The notes under the pieces are model-generated. The model did not search any database. It was not told the origin of the DNA and saw only the letters and a program-made list of their open reading frames with translations. Positions 1 through 7,170 of a DNA stretch of 13,186 nt are shown here, in pieces. The translations under genes and the position numbers were made by a program. Position 1 is the first letter of the stretch, and each line of letters opens with the position of its first letter. The DNA is from Spirochaetales bacterium (lineage in GTDB: Bacteria > Spirochaetota > Spirochaetia > DSM-16054 > Sediminispirochaetaceae): contig JAASTM010000017.1 in NCBI GenBank assembly GCA_021767325.1, forward strand, positions 1 through 13,186, written 5' to 3'.

Positions 1-1263
1 TTAGGCGAAACCTATACGTATGCAGTGGTCTCGCAGGATATTATCGGAGTGATCAGTGAGCCGGCCGAAAGCGGCCCTGTTTCTATTGAAGATACTACTG
101 CCCCGCTGGTGCCGGTGGGATTGAAGGCCCGGGACCGCGGGGATGATGTACTGCTGATATGGAAGATGTCGCCGGAATTGGATGTGAGCCACTACAATGT
201 GTTTCGCAGCTTTTCGGTTGAAGAGGAAGCGGAGCTCCAACGGCTGAACGCGGAGCCGATACCCTACCAGTCGCCTCGCTTTGTGGATGAGGAAGCCCCG
301 CGCGGCGTACCGGTGTATTACCGGGTGAATGCGGTGGACGAAAAGGGGAACGAAAGTATGATTTCAGGACCGGCGCCGCTGTTGGCGGAGGATACAGATC
401 CGCCGGGACCGGTGAGCAGGCTGGCAGCGGAGGTGGATGAAGAGTCCCGCCGGGTAGAGCTCTCGTGGAGGGGACCGGATGACGAGGACTTATACGGCTA
501 TTACGTGTACAGCGGAGCCGATGAAAACCGCTTGATGCGGATTACCGCTGCCCCGCTGACCACGGACGAGGGGACGAGTTTTACCGACAGCGGCTATGTC
601 GAGCGCGGGCTCGAGCCCGGTAAGTCTCTGGTGTATGCGGTATCGGCGGTGGATGCCTCCTACAATGAAGGCCCGCAGGTGGTACTGGAAGTGGAGGTCC
701 CCGATAATGTGCCCCCCGAAACTCCATCCGGTTTTGCAGTGCGGCCGACCAGGGAGGGGCTCGTACGGCTGTCCTGGCAGCCGGTGCTCTGCTTTGATCT
801 GGCCGGATATCGGGTGTACCGCAGCGAGCGTAATAAGTTCGAGACCGTCGCGGATGTGGAGGCTACCGCCCTGAACTGGATCGACAGCGGAGCCGCGCGG
901 GGTACAACGTATCTGTACTATGTTACTACCCTTGATTCGAGCGGAAACGAGAGCCCACCGAGTAAAACAGTCGAGGTGGTTCCGACTGATATAAATCCGC
1001 CGTCCCCTCCGGAGGAGCTCAAAGCCGAAGCGGGGCGCAGAGGGGTCCGGCTGCAATGGGCGCCTTCGCCGGATAGTGATGTAAAACTCTACAAAGTCTA
1101 CCGGTCCCAGTATCCCGGCGGAAAGCCCTCACGCCTGATCGGCCAGGTGGATGGCCGGCCGAACTTCCTCGACCGTAGTGGGCAGGCGGGCTATGTCTAT
1201 GCGGTAAGTGCGGTGGATACCTCCGGCAATGAAGGCCGACGGCAGGAGGTGCAGGTGGAATGA
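1..1263 (+). CDS. Fibronectin type III repeat protein, 3' part (5' end outside window)
   Basis: The reading frame is open from base 1, so the true start lies upstream and the GTG at 25 should not be taken as the start. The visible part holds the end of one FN3 domain (ending in a YTYAV-type strand near bases 10-30), then four complete FN3 domains of about 90-105 residues at roughly bases 91-393, 394-705, 706-990 and 991-1260. Each begins with a Pro-rich linker (for example DPPGPV, NPPSPP), carries a conserved Trp in strand B, a Y-x-V-Y/F-R segment, and ends with a V-D-x-S-G-N-E-type strand. FN3 tandem arrays are typical of exported or surface proteins that bind proteins or polysaccharides. 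No catalytic domain, sorting signal or membrane segment is visible, and the protein ends immediately after the last FN3. The stop overlaps the next start by 4 bases (ATGA), so the two products are probably made together and may act together at the cell envelope. The FN3 assignment is solid; the role is inferred. Confidence 0.85.
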   Translation, partial: LGETYTYAVVSQDIIGVISEPAESGPVSIEDTTAPLVPVGLKARDRGDDVLLIWKMSPELDVSHYNVFRSFSVEEEAELQRLNAEPIPYQSPRFVDEEAPRGVPVYYRVNAVDEKGNESMISGPAPLLAEDTDPPGPVSRLAAEVDEESRRVELSWRGPDDEDLYGYYVYSGADENRLMRITAAPLTTDEGTSFTDSGYVERGLEPGKSLVYAVSAVDASYNEGPQVVLEVEVPDNVPPETPSGFAVRPTREGLVRLSWQPVLCFDLAGYRVYRSERNKFETVADVEATALNWIDSGAARGTTYLYYVTTLDSSGNESPPSKTVEVVPTDINPPSPPEELKAEAGRRGVRLQWAPSPDSDVKLYKVYRSQYPGGKPSRLIGQVDGRPNFLDRSGQAGYVYAVSAVDTSGNEGRRQEVQVE

Positions 1264-3086
1264 AACCGAAACGGCTGCTGAGGAGTATATGTGTAATCGG
1301 TTTCCTTGCGCTGGCGCCGGCTATACTTTCAGGACAGGTGCAGATCATCCGCCAACCGCCGCCTTCCGACGACGAGCCGGGCCAAGCCACCTGGAGCAAG
1401 CCCTATTCAGACCCGGCCCAAGCCCGGGAAACGGGGCAGGCCGACCTGAGCGGCCGGATCTCTGTGGGGGGCCAGGGAGGACAGGATAAAGCGGGAGATG
1501 CCCTTTACAACCTGAGCTCCGACTCCCTGATCAGTCTGGTCCAACCGCTGGGCGGGGATGCGATTCTCTCCTTGGATGCGACCGTGGTGCGGCTGCAGTC
1601 AGCGGTCAAGGAGGACCAGCGCTATGACGGAACTCTGGCGCTGGAGTTCGAACGCCTGCAGTTCGAGACCTCCGGCGGATTCAGTCAGACACTGAATGAG
1701 GCCGCCGACATCGATTCCACGGACGCGGACGCCCGCTTCGGGCTGTCGGTTTCATCCGGGCTGATAGAAACACTGCCGATGAGCCTTGAGTATCGATCGG
1801 TCTGGGTGAACCGAGAGGAACTGAGTGTAGAAACGGAGTCGAGTCGCAGCGACGAGCTGGCATTCAAGTCAGTCGGAACTGTAGGGAATGTCGGTCTGGA
1901 TGTGCGGGGCGATCTGGAGTACGAGGATGACCGGGAGGACCGCAGTGAGAGTCTGGGGACAGCCGGAAATATTACCGCTACTTTCCCGATGGGGGAACAA
2001 CTGGCCTTGCTGCTCAATCTAAAGCCTATTTATAACCGCAGCGAAACCCAGACCAGCGAATTGCGTTCTACCAGTCTGGAGTCGGGCACCGGGCTGAGCT
2101 GGCTGCCGCAGGAGGATCTCGAAGCAAATCTGCGGGTCTCCCGGGTGGATGCCTGGAGCAGCGGTGAAGGGGCTGTATACGAGGCGTACCAGAACTCCTG
2201 GAAAGGCGGGGTAGGAGCAGATTATCTGCCCCGGCAGGGCTTTTTTGCCGGACCCTCATATGACTTTACCAAAGCCGTCGGAGGAAACGCCAGCCATGAT
2301 CTAGTGCTGCTCTTGGGCTGGTGGGGTGAGGAGATTGTCCGGGAGCTGTCCGGGAGGAGCGCCTCTACCTTTATCCGTACCGAAGGCGGCAGCCGGGTAA
2401 AGGATACCTATGACTGGCAATTGCAGGCCGCGCTGCTGCCTGCCGAGCGCATGAGTTTGGATGGAGAATACCAGGGAGGGTATGTGAGCGAGGAGGCCGG
2501 GGACAGCTGGAACCATGAGCTGGGTACGGAGTTCAGTCATACCCCGGATCCGGGGCTCACATACCGGGGATCGGCTACCCTGAGCAACATCCGTGAGGAT
2601 GGAGCGGAACCGCTCCGGGAGCAGCAGTACCTCGCAGCCTTAACCGTGAAGCCGTTGATCAACTACGTGCAGTATACCGTGGATCTGTCCGAAACCCTCG
2701 ACCTGAGCAGCGGATCGAGTGGGGATGATGTACTCTCTTCGGCGCTGACGAGGCTCGCATTTCCGCTGGGCAGCGAACTCAAGGGCAGGGTCGGTTTCGA
2801 GTGGGAGTGGATCAATCGCACTTCTATTGGCGCGGAAGCGGGCAACTATTTTCACTATTCCGCCGGAATATCCGTGGCCGGAAAGACCGCCCCCTTTTCT
2901 ATGACTGCCGATTATGTGCTGGCCCACGGCTATCGCGGGCTCCGCCATGATTTTAATTCCGGCATTCAGGTACCCCTGCAGGGTGGCTATGCTCTGGACA
3001 GCGATTTTACTCTGAGCAGCTATGAGGAGAGCAATGAAAGCAAGCTGTATTGGGTTCTGAGTTTGAATCTGGTCTATAGTTTTTGA
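1260..3086 (+). CDS. Putative outer-membrane beta-barrel protein
   Basis: The product has 608 residues. It starts with a typical signal peptide: basic MKPKR, a hydrophobic core to about residue 22, and probable cleavage after ILSG (residues 22-25); no lipobox Cys is present. A Pro-rich segment (about 33-60) follows. The rest alternates polar and hydrophobic residues as short amphipathic beta-strands separated by acidic turns, and the chain ends in L-x-L-x-L-V-Y-S-F. A C-terminal aromatic residue, especially Phe, is the classical signal for outer-membrane barrel insertion. The length would fit a barrel of 20 or more strands, though I cannot count them reliably. ATG at 1260 overlaps the FN3 gene stop; AGGAGG at 1244-1249, ten bases upstream, supports this start. 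I do not recognise a named family. It may anchor, export or partner the FN3 protein encoded just upstream. An autotransporter or porin is possible, but no passenger or plug domain is evident. Confidence 0.75.
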   Translation: MKPKRLLRSICVIGFLALAPAILSGQVQIIRQPPPSDDEPGQATWSKPYSDPAQARETGQADLSGRISVGGQGGQDKAGDALYNLSSDSLISLVQPLGGDAILSLDATVVRLQSAVKEDQRYDGTLALEFERLQFETSGGFSQTLNEAADIDSTDADARFGLSVSSGLIETLPMSLEYRSVWVNREELSVETESSRSDELAFKSVGTVGNVGLDVRGDLEYEDDREDRSESLGTAGNITATFPMGEQLALLLNLKPIYNRSETQTSELRSTSLESGTGLSWLPQEDLEANLRVSRVDAWSSGEGAVYEAYQNSWKGGVGADYLPRQGFFAGPSYDFTKAVGGNASHDLVLLLGWWGEEIVRELSGRSASTFIRTEGGSRVKDTYDWQLQAALLPAERMSLDGEYQGGYVSEEAGDSWNHELGTEFSHTPDPGLTYRGSATLSNIREDGAEPLREQQYLAALTVKPLINYVQYTVDLSETLDLSSGSSGDDVLSSALTRLAFPLGSELKGRVGFEWEWINRTSIGAEAGNYFHYSAGISVAGKTAPFSMTADYVLAHGYRGLRHDFNSGIQVPLQGGYALDSDFTLSSYEESNESKLYWVLSLNLVYSF

Positions 3087-3107
3087 GTACTGGTTAAAAT
3101 CCTGTTG

Positions 3108-4526
3108 CTACTCTTCGTTCTGGCGGTGTTCGAGTTCGGCGGCCCGTCGACGGTGGGTCGCCGCCTGCTCTGTGAGGCCCAGTTGTGCCTCTAATTCGGC
3201 CCGGGCGTAGATAAGCGCTGTGTTGGTCCGTTCTCGGTTGTAAATATCCCTATAGAGCTGCAGGAGCTCGTTCGCGAGCCCGGCTGAGGTAAAGAGCTGC
3301 TGCAGGGCGTGGTATATCTCGGGATTTTCCGGTTCGAGGTCCCTGGCCCGTAGGTATGCGATCCGGGCCTCCTCCTGCCGGCCCAGGGCCTGCAGGCTGC
3401 GGGCCAGTCCGGTATGTGCTTCCATTGCGGTTGGAAAGTCGGCGAGAAGTGCGCGCCAGTGTTGGCGGGCCTCCTCCGGCCGGCGCTGCTCCTCCAAGAG
3501 CCGGCCGAGGGCGCAACGCAGCTCCAGGCTGTGGGGATACCATTCGATAAGCCTGCGCAGGTCCTGTTCATACTCCAGAGGTAGCGTAAAAGAACCCTTC
3601 AACAGGGCCAGTGAAGCCTGCAGGATCTGCTTCGGCCGTTCGGTGCGGCCCGTGAGCTCCTGCAGCTTCTCGAGTTCCTCTTCACTCAGTTGGCCCTGCT
3701 GCTGTTGAAAGGTTCCGGCGGCCTGCACCCGCAGCATGGCGATTTTACGCACCGCTTTGCCGATGGCAAGGTGGATGCGGACGCGCTGATCGGCCGCCCG
3801 GTGTTGACGGGCGACAGCACTGCGGGCCAGAAAGTAGTAGGGATACGGCTCCTCGGTGTTGTAGTGCTCGGCCTGTAGAAAGGCCGCTTCCGCCTCGGCG
3901 GGCCGGCCGGAATCATTCAGAAGGTCGCCCAATTCCGCATACGCCTGGGCATTCTCTGGTTGGAGTTCGACCAGGGTTTTGTACAGCGGAATCAGTTGAT
4001 TGGGGCGGTCCAACTCGCGATACAGCTGGATAAGCATGGCGATAGTTCTTACATTACGCGACTCCAGGTCGAGGGCTTCCTCTAAGGCGGTAGCCGCCTG
4101 CTGCAGCTGTCCCTGATGGTAAAGACTGACCGAGCGGTTGATGAGAGAGGCCACCAGGGGCTGCATACTTTGACTGCTGCTCTCCCTTCCGCTTTCAGCA
4201 AGATCGAGCCAGCGGTAGGCGGCATCATAGTTGCCGATTGTCATCTCGAGCATCGCCAACGCCTTAAGCACCAGCGCTTGGTCCGGTGCAAGGTGGCGGG
4301 CCTCGGTGAGTATCTGCCGGGCCTGCTCATACTTGTTCAGACGGGTGTATAGCATGCCCAGCACAGCCATCTCGTCGACGCTGGCCAGCCCGGCTTGCAC
4401 GGCGTGTTCCAATGTTTCCTCGGCTTCGTACAGACGCCCCTGGTTGTAGAGCTCGATGCCCGGACTTGCCGATACACTGATGGTGAGAATGCACAGGAGC
4501 ACGAGCGCCGTTATTCTGTTTTTCAT
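3108..4526 (-). CDS. Exported TPR-repeat protein
   Basis: The product has 472 residues. The N-terminus is a signal peptide (MKNR, hydrophobic residues 6-17, probable cleavage after SVSA at 20). The rest is almost entirely alpha-helical TPR-like repeats. Recognisable units carry the A/G-x-L/Y-x-x-x-G/A-x-x-x-A-x-x-x-x-x-x-A pattern, for example around residues 24-55, 59-83, 91-115, 139-165, 185-220, 345-400 and 425-460. TPR arrays are protein-protein scaffolds; no catalytic motif is visible. The protein is probably periplasmic or membrane-associated. It is convergent with the FN3/barrel pair (21 bases between stops), so it is not co-transcribed with it, but all three products are exported and could belong to one envelope assembly. 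The start has only a weak ribosome site (AGGG about 10 bases upstream); the promoter dyad sits right against it. The repeat class is secure; the function is unknown. Confidence 0.85.
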   Translation of the reverse strand: MKNRITALVLLCILTISVSASPGIELYNQGRLYEAEETLEHAVQAGLASVDEMAVLGMLYTRLNKYEQARQILTEARHLAPDQALVLKALAMLEMTIGNYDAAYRWLDLAESGRESSSQSMQPLVASLINRSVSLYHQGQLQQAATALEEALDLESRNVRTIAMLIQLYRELDRPNQLIPLYKTLVELQPENAQAYAELGDLLNDSGRPAEAEAAFLQAEHYNTEEPYPYYFLARSAVARQHRAADQRVRIHLAIGKAVRKIAMLRVQAAGTFQQQQGQLSEEELEKLQELTGRTERPKQILQASLALLKGSFTLPLEYEQDLRRLIEWYPHSLELRCALGRLLEEQRRPEEARQHWRALLADFPTAMEAHTGLARSLQALGRQEEARIAYLRARDLEPENPEIYHALQQLFTSAGLANELLQLYRDIYNRERTNTALIYARAELEAQLGLTEQAATHRRRAAELEHRQNEE

Positions 4527-4528
4527 CG

Positions 4529-4560
4529 CTCTGCCCTGTGTATATTATACACCCGCAGAG
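4529..4560 (-). promoter_or_regulatory. Promoter -10 inside a long dyad, upstream of the TPR gene
   Basis: On the minus strand a perfect TATAAT (plus bases 4544-4549) lies 17 bases upstream of the TPR gene's ATG. A weak -35 candidate (TTTTCA, 18-base spacing) precedes it. The -10 box sits inside a dyad: 4538-4544 and 4546-4552 are perfectly complementary 7-base arms around one base, and 4529-4534 (CTCTGC) and 4555-4560 (GCAGAG) form a second, outer 6-base pair of arms. A repressor bound here would cover the -10 box and start site. The predicted leader is only about 10 bases. The promoter is likely; the operator role is inferred from symmetry alone. Confidence 0.5.
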
Positions 4561-4576
4561 AATTTTTTGAAAAAAA

Positions 4577-4638
4577 GTGACACATTTTCTGCAGAAGTGT
4601 GTTGTACTAATATATATACATAAAATAACGCGGAGGAA
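4577..4638 (+). promoter_or_regulatory. AT-rich promoter region and dyad upstream of the FMN-binding-protein gene
   Basis: This is the plus-strand half of the divergent intergenic region. It contains GTGACA (4577-4582, 5 of 6 to the -35 consensus), a run of TA-rich sequence (4608-4626) with several possible -10 boxes such as TAAAAT at 4621-4626, and a clear ribosome site GGAGG (4633-4637) just before ATG at 4642. No single -35/-10 pair has ideal spacing, so I do not name one. The stretch 4581-4601 is a near-palindrome centred on a perfect TTCTGCAGAA (4587-4596), flanked by CACA and TGTG, and could be an operator. Confidence 0.4.
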
Positions 4639-4641
4639 AAA

Positions 4642-5022
4642 ATGAGAATTGTACTCATTATCGTAGCGGTGCTGGTCGTGCTTGTACTGCTGGGATTGTT
4701 TGCCTTAACCCGGGGTATGAAGGAGATCAGAAATCTTAGTATCGAGGCCCCGGAACTGGCGCAGATTCAGGACGGGGTGTATGAAGGCAGCTATAAGAAA
4801 ACCCGCTGGAACTACGGGGTGAAGGTGACGGTAAAAGGCGGCCGGATTGCCGATGTTGAGGTGACCGAAAAACCGGATGACGGGGATTTTACCTCGAAGG
4901 CAGCTCAGAAGATTGTTGAAGCCCAGTCTGTGCAGATTGACACTGTATCCGGCGCTTCAATCAACACCAGGGCCTTTCAGAAAGCGGTTGAGACTGCCCT
5001 GAAGAGCGCGCCGAGGAAGTAG
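4642..5022 (+). CDS. Membrane-anchored FMN-binding-domain protein
   Basis: The product has 126 residues. Residues 3-23 form one strongly hydrophobic segment; a linker leads into a compact FMN_bind domain (about 42-121) of the type found in RnfG, NqrC and NosR. Diagnostic features are the strand pair D-G-V-Y-E-G-S-Y (44-51), V-x-V-T-V-K-G-G-R-I (60-69), and the C-terminal motif D-T-V-S-G-A-S-I-N-T (100-109), followed by an amphipathic helix. In RnfG/NqrC-type proteins the related D-x-x-S/T-G-A-T motif receives FMN covalently through a phosphoester made by ApbE; here Ser106 replaces the usual Thr. An apbE gene begins one base after the stop codon, which supports flavinylation. Its likely role is single-flavin electron transfer at the membrane; partner proteins are not visible nearby. 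The segment after the membrane helix is more basic (R24, K27, R30) than the N-terminus (R2), so a cytoplasmic domain is possible. The fold is confident; topology and partner are open. Confidence 0.85.
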   Translation: MRIVLIIVAVLVVLVLLGLFALTRGMKEIRNLSIEAPELAQIQDGVYEGSYKKTRWNYGVKVTVKGGRIADVEVTEKPDDGDFTSKAAQKIVEAQSVQIDTVSGASINTRAFQKAVETALKSAPRK

Positions 5023-5023
5023 A

Positions 5024-5956
5024 GTGGAGCGCAGTGATCTGCTGATGGGCACGGTCGTAGATCAGAGGATCTACGGCCGCGGCCCTCTGCGCAGCCGGCG
5101 GATAGCCGCCAGGGCGACCCGCGAAATCGACCGCCTGGAGAAGCTCTGGAGCGTGTTCCGGGCCGGAAGCGAGATAAACCGGATCGGGAAATCGGCGGGA
5201 GACCGGCCGGTGAAGGTGCATCCCGATACTCTGCGGATATTGCAGCGGGCCAAGGCGCTGTGCGGGAAATGCGGCGGACGCTTCGATATCACCGCTGCTC
5301 CCCTGACCGAGCTCTGGCGAAAAGCTACTCTGGAAGGGGTGCCGCCGGATAGTGAGTCGGTTGCCCAGCAGCTGGCGCTGGTGGACTGGAATTCCCTCGA
5401 GCTGGATGAGCAGGGCCATGCCTATCTGCCGCGCAAGGGCCAGCGGATCGACCTGGGCGGCATCGGCAAGGGTTTTGCCGCCGACCGGGCCGAGGAGATC
5501 TACCGCCGCCACGGTGTGACCAGTGGCCTGATCAATCTGGGTGGAAATGTGATGGCCGTCGGAGGCCGCCGGGACGGCTCCCCCTGGCGGGTCGGTATCC
5601 GGTATCCCGATGTGGGGCAGAGCGCTCTGGCCGGCTACGTAAAGGTGCGCGATGCGGCGGTGGTCAGCTCAGGAGGTTACGAACACTACTTCGACTACAA
5701 CGGCCGGCGTTACCACCACATCCTGGATCCCACCACCGGCTGGCCGGCGGAGACCGAAGTGCTGGGGGTAACGGTGATCAGCGCCAGCGCCACCGATGCC
5801 GACGCCTTTGCCACTGCGGTCTTCGTAATGGGGCTGGAGACCGGCCTGGCCTTCCTGGAAAAGCTGCCCAAGGTGGAGGGGCTCATTTTCGACAGCAGCG
5901 GGAATATTCACCTGACGGTAGGCCTCAAGGCGAACTTCTTCAGGCTGGGTAGTTAA
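5024..5956 (+). CDS. apbE: FAD:protein FMN transferase (ApbE family)
   Basis: The product has 310 residues, normal for the catalytic domain of this family. ApbE moves FMN from FAD onto a Ser/Thr of a target protein with Mg2+. Family landmarks are present in order: M-G-T near the start (8-10), S-E-I-N-R-I (49-54), G-R-F-D-I-T (85-90), I-D-L-G-G-I-G-K-G-F (142-151), L-I-N-L-G-G-N (169-175), V-S-S-G-G-Y-E (214-220), H-I-L-D-P-T-T-G (232-239), and D-A-D-A-F-A-T (258-264) with metal-binding candidates D260 and T264. The start is GTG at 5024, one base after the previous stop, with GAGGA 6 bases upstream. No usable signal peptide or lipobox exists, although many bacterial ApbE proteins are periplasmic lipoproteins, so this one is predicted to be cytoplasmic. 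The target is almost certainly the FMN-binding protein encoded just upstream. The stop TAA shares TTAA with the stop of the converging ATPase gene. Confidence 0.93.
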   Translation: MERSDLLMGTVVDQRIYGRGPLRSRRIAARATREIDRLEKLWSVFRAGSEINRIGKSAGDRPVKVHPDTLRILQRAKALCGKCGGRFDITAAPLTELWRKATLEGVPPDSESVAQQLALVDWNSLELDEQGHAYLPRKGQRIDLGGIGKGFAADRAEEIYRRHGVTSGLINLGGNVMAVGGRRDGSPWRVGIRYPDVGQSALAGYVKVRDAAVVSSGGYEHYFDYNGRRYHHILDPTTGWPAETEVLGVTVISASATDADAFATAVFVMGLETGLAFLEKLPKVEGLIFDSSGNIHLTVGLKANFFRLGS

Positions 5957-7089
5957 GAGAATATTTGATAATAATCGGATCTGGTAATAAGTCTGAAACT
6001 GGTCTTCGGGTAGTTGGCGAGAAAACTATTCTGTGTCGATTTGGAGATTTTTCCATTGGTCCATTTGAACTCGAAGGCAGTAAAGGTAGTGTTCTTCTCT
6101 TCAATGTAATCTATTTCTTTCTGATCGTGGGTGCGCCAGAACCAGCTGTTAGGTTTCTCACCAGAGTTTTCGAGGTATTTCTGCCGTTCGATAATCATGA
6201 GGTTTTCAAACAGAGCTCCCACATCATTTCGTAGCGGTATATCCTGGAAAGCGTTGAGAATTGCATTTCTGACACCCAAATCGTAGAAGTATATTTTCTC
6301 CTTTCTGGCAATTTCCTTACGCAGGTTCCTCGAAAGTGGTTTGAGCCGGTAAATAACAAAGCACTTTTCCAGTAGATCCATATATCTTTCGATCGTTTCA
6401 CGACTGGTATTCAATTTATTGGCTATTTCGTTTCTGGATACCTCAGAGCCGAGTTGGAGTGCCAACAACTGCAGCAGGTTGGTGAGGAGTTCCGGCTTCT
6501 TCAGGTTCTCGAGTTCAAGGATGTCCTTATAGAGATACTTGGAGGAGAGGTTTTCTATTAACAGTCTGGCCTCATTCTCCGCTTTATCTACTATTTCTGG
6601 GTAGAGTCCGTAACGCATGAAATAGGCTAGTTGGGCATCGATCTCATTGGGTTTATAGACTTGCTCGAGTTCTTTGAGCGAAAAAGGATACAGGAGAAAC
6701 TCAATGCCTCTTCCGGTAAGCGCTTCATTGACTGCATTTCCCAAGAGAAAACTGCTCGAACCGGTAGCTATGACCTGTAGATGCGGCAATGCGTCGTGTA
6801 GAACTTTCAGTGTCATCCCAATATTCGGAACTCTTTGTGCTTCGTCAATGACAATGAGCTCGGTGTTACCAATCAGCCGCTTCAGCAGTGCGGGTTCAGG
6901 AGTCTTGAAGTAATCTGCAACAGAAGGGATGTCACAGTTGTAGTAAGCCGAGGAATCACTATGCGCTCCCAATATCTGCTGGACCATGGTGGTTTTCCCG
7001 ACCTGCCGGGCCCCGAAGATAGAGATTATTTTTCCTTTGAATAGCCATTCTTCCACGCGCGATTGAAGATGACGTCGAATGAGCTGCAT
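5953..7089 (-). CDS. AAA ATPase with DUF4143 C-terminal domain
   Basis: The product has 378 residues. The N-terminal P-loop ATPase domain (about 15-170) has Walker A G-A-R-Q-V-G-K-T (26-33), Walker B L-I-V-I-D-E-A-Q (78-85) and a sensor-like A-T-G-S-S (108-112). A winged-helix-like segment covers about 215-250 (E-I-A-N-K-L, then S-R-E-T-I-E-R-Y). The C-terminal part matches DUF4143, a region with a restriction-endonuclease-like fold; E-I-D (325-327) and E-F-K (340-342) fit a PD-(D/E)xK pattern. This family is widespread and often mobile, with no settled function; toxin-antitoxin, DNA-processing and defence roles have been suggested. The gene is visibly AT-richer than its neighbours and stands alone, both consistent with acquisition by transfer. 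No clear Shine-Dalgarno precedes the ATG, so a leaderless transcript is possible. The family call is strong; the biological role is unknown. Confidence 0.9.
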   Translation of the reverse strand: MQLIRRHLQSRVEEWLFKGKIISIFGARQVGKTTMVQQILGAHSDSSAYYNCDIPSVADYFKTPEPALLKRLIGNTELIVIDEAQRVPNIGMTLKVLHDALPHLQVIATGSSSFLLGNAVNEALTGRGIEFLLYPFSLKELEQVYKPNEIDAQLAYFMRYGLYPEIVDKAENEARLLIENLSSKYLYKDILELENLKKPELLTNLLQLLALQLGSEVSRNEIANKLNTSRETIERYMDLLEKCFVIYRLKPLSRNLRKEIARKEKIYFYDLGVRNAILNAFQDIPLRNDVGALFENLMIIERQKYLENSGEKPNSWFWRTHDQKEIDYIEEKNTTFTAFEFKWTNGKISKSTQNSFLANYPKTSFRLITRSDYYQIFS

Positions 7090-7095
7090 ATCTAT

Positions 7096-7124
7096 AGTGT
7101 ACTGCTCTCTTTCATTAATCGCAA
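7096..7124 (-). promoter_or_regulatory. Putative promoter of the ATPase gene (possibly leaderless)
   Basis: On the minus strand TTGCGA (plus 7119-7124) and TACACT (plus 7096-7101) are separated by exactly 17 bases, each matching 4 of 6 consensus positions. The ATG begins only 6 bases after the -10 box, so transcription would start at or next to the start codon. This fits the absence of a ribosome binding site. The prediction rests on sequence alone. Confidence 0.4.
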
Positions 7125-7125
7125 T

Positions 7126-7170
7126 AAAAACGTAGGTTAACCTGCATTTTTTGTATTAAAAACGCAGGTT
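7126..7170. repeat. Three alternating copies of a 13-base box upstream of the ATPase gene
   Basis: Box 1 (7126-7138), box 2 (7139-7151, opposite orientation) and box 3 (7158-7170) read, in one orientation, AAAAACGTAGGTT, AAAAATGCAGGTT and AAAAACGCAGGTT. Boxes 1 and 2 each differ from box 3 at one base; the consensus is AAAAAYGYAGGTT. Boxes 1 and 2 abut head to head at a perfect AGGTTAACCT palindrome; boxes 2 and 3 form a hairpin with a 6-base loop (12 of 13 positions paired). Box 1 lies directly against the predicted -35 of the ATPase gene. Operator, recognition site of the ATPase, or a mobile-element end are the main options. Confidence 0.75.

Noticed and set aside
490..1056. A 188-codon minus-strand frame inside the FN3 gene
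   Set aside because: The plus-strand frame shows repeated FN3 domains throughout this stretch; the minus frame has no ribosome site or domain.
3085..3113. A possible terminator between the barrel and TPR genes
   Set aside because: Only a 5-base stem (GAGTA with TACTC) with a long loop and no T run can be drawn.
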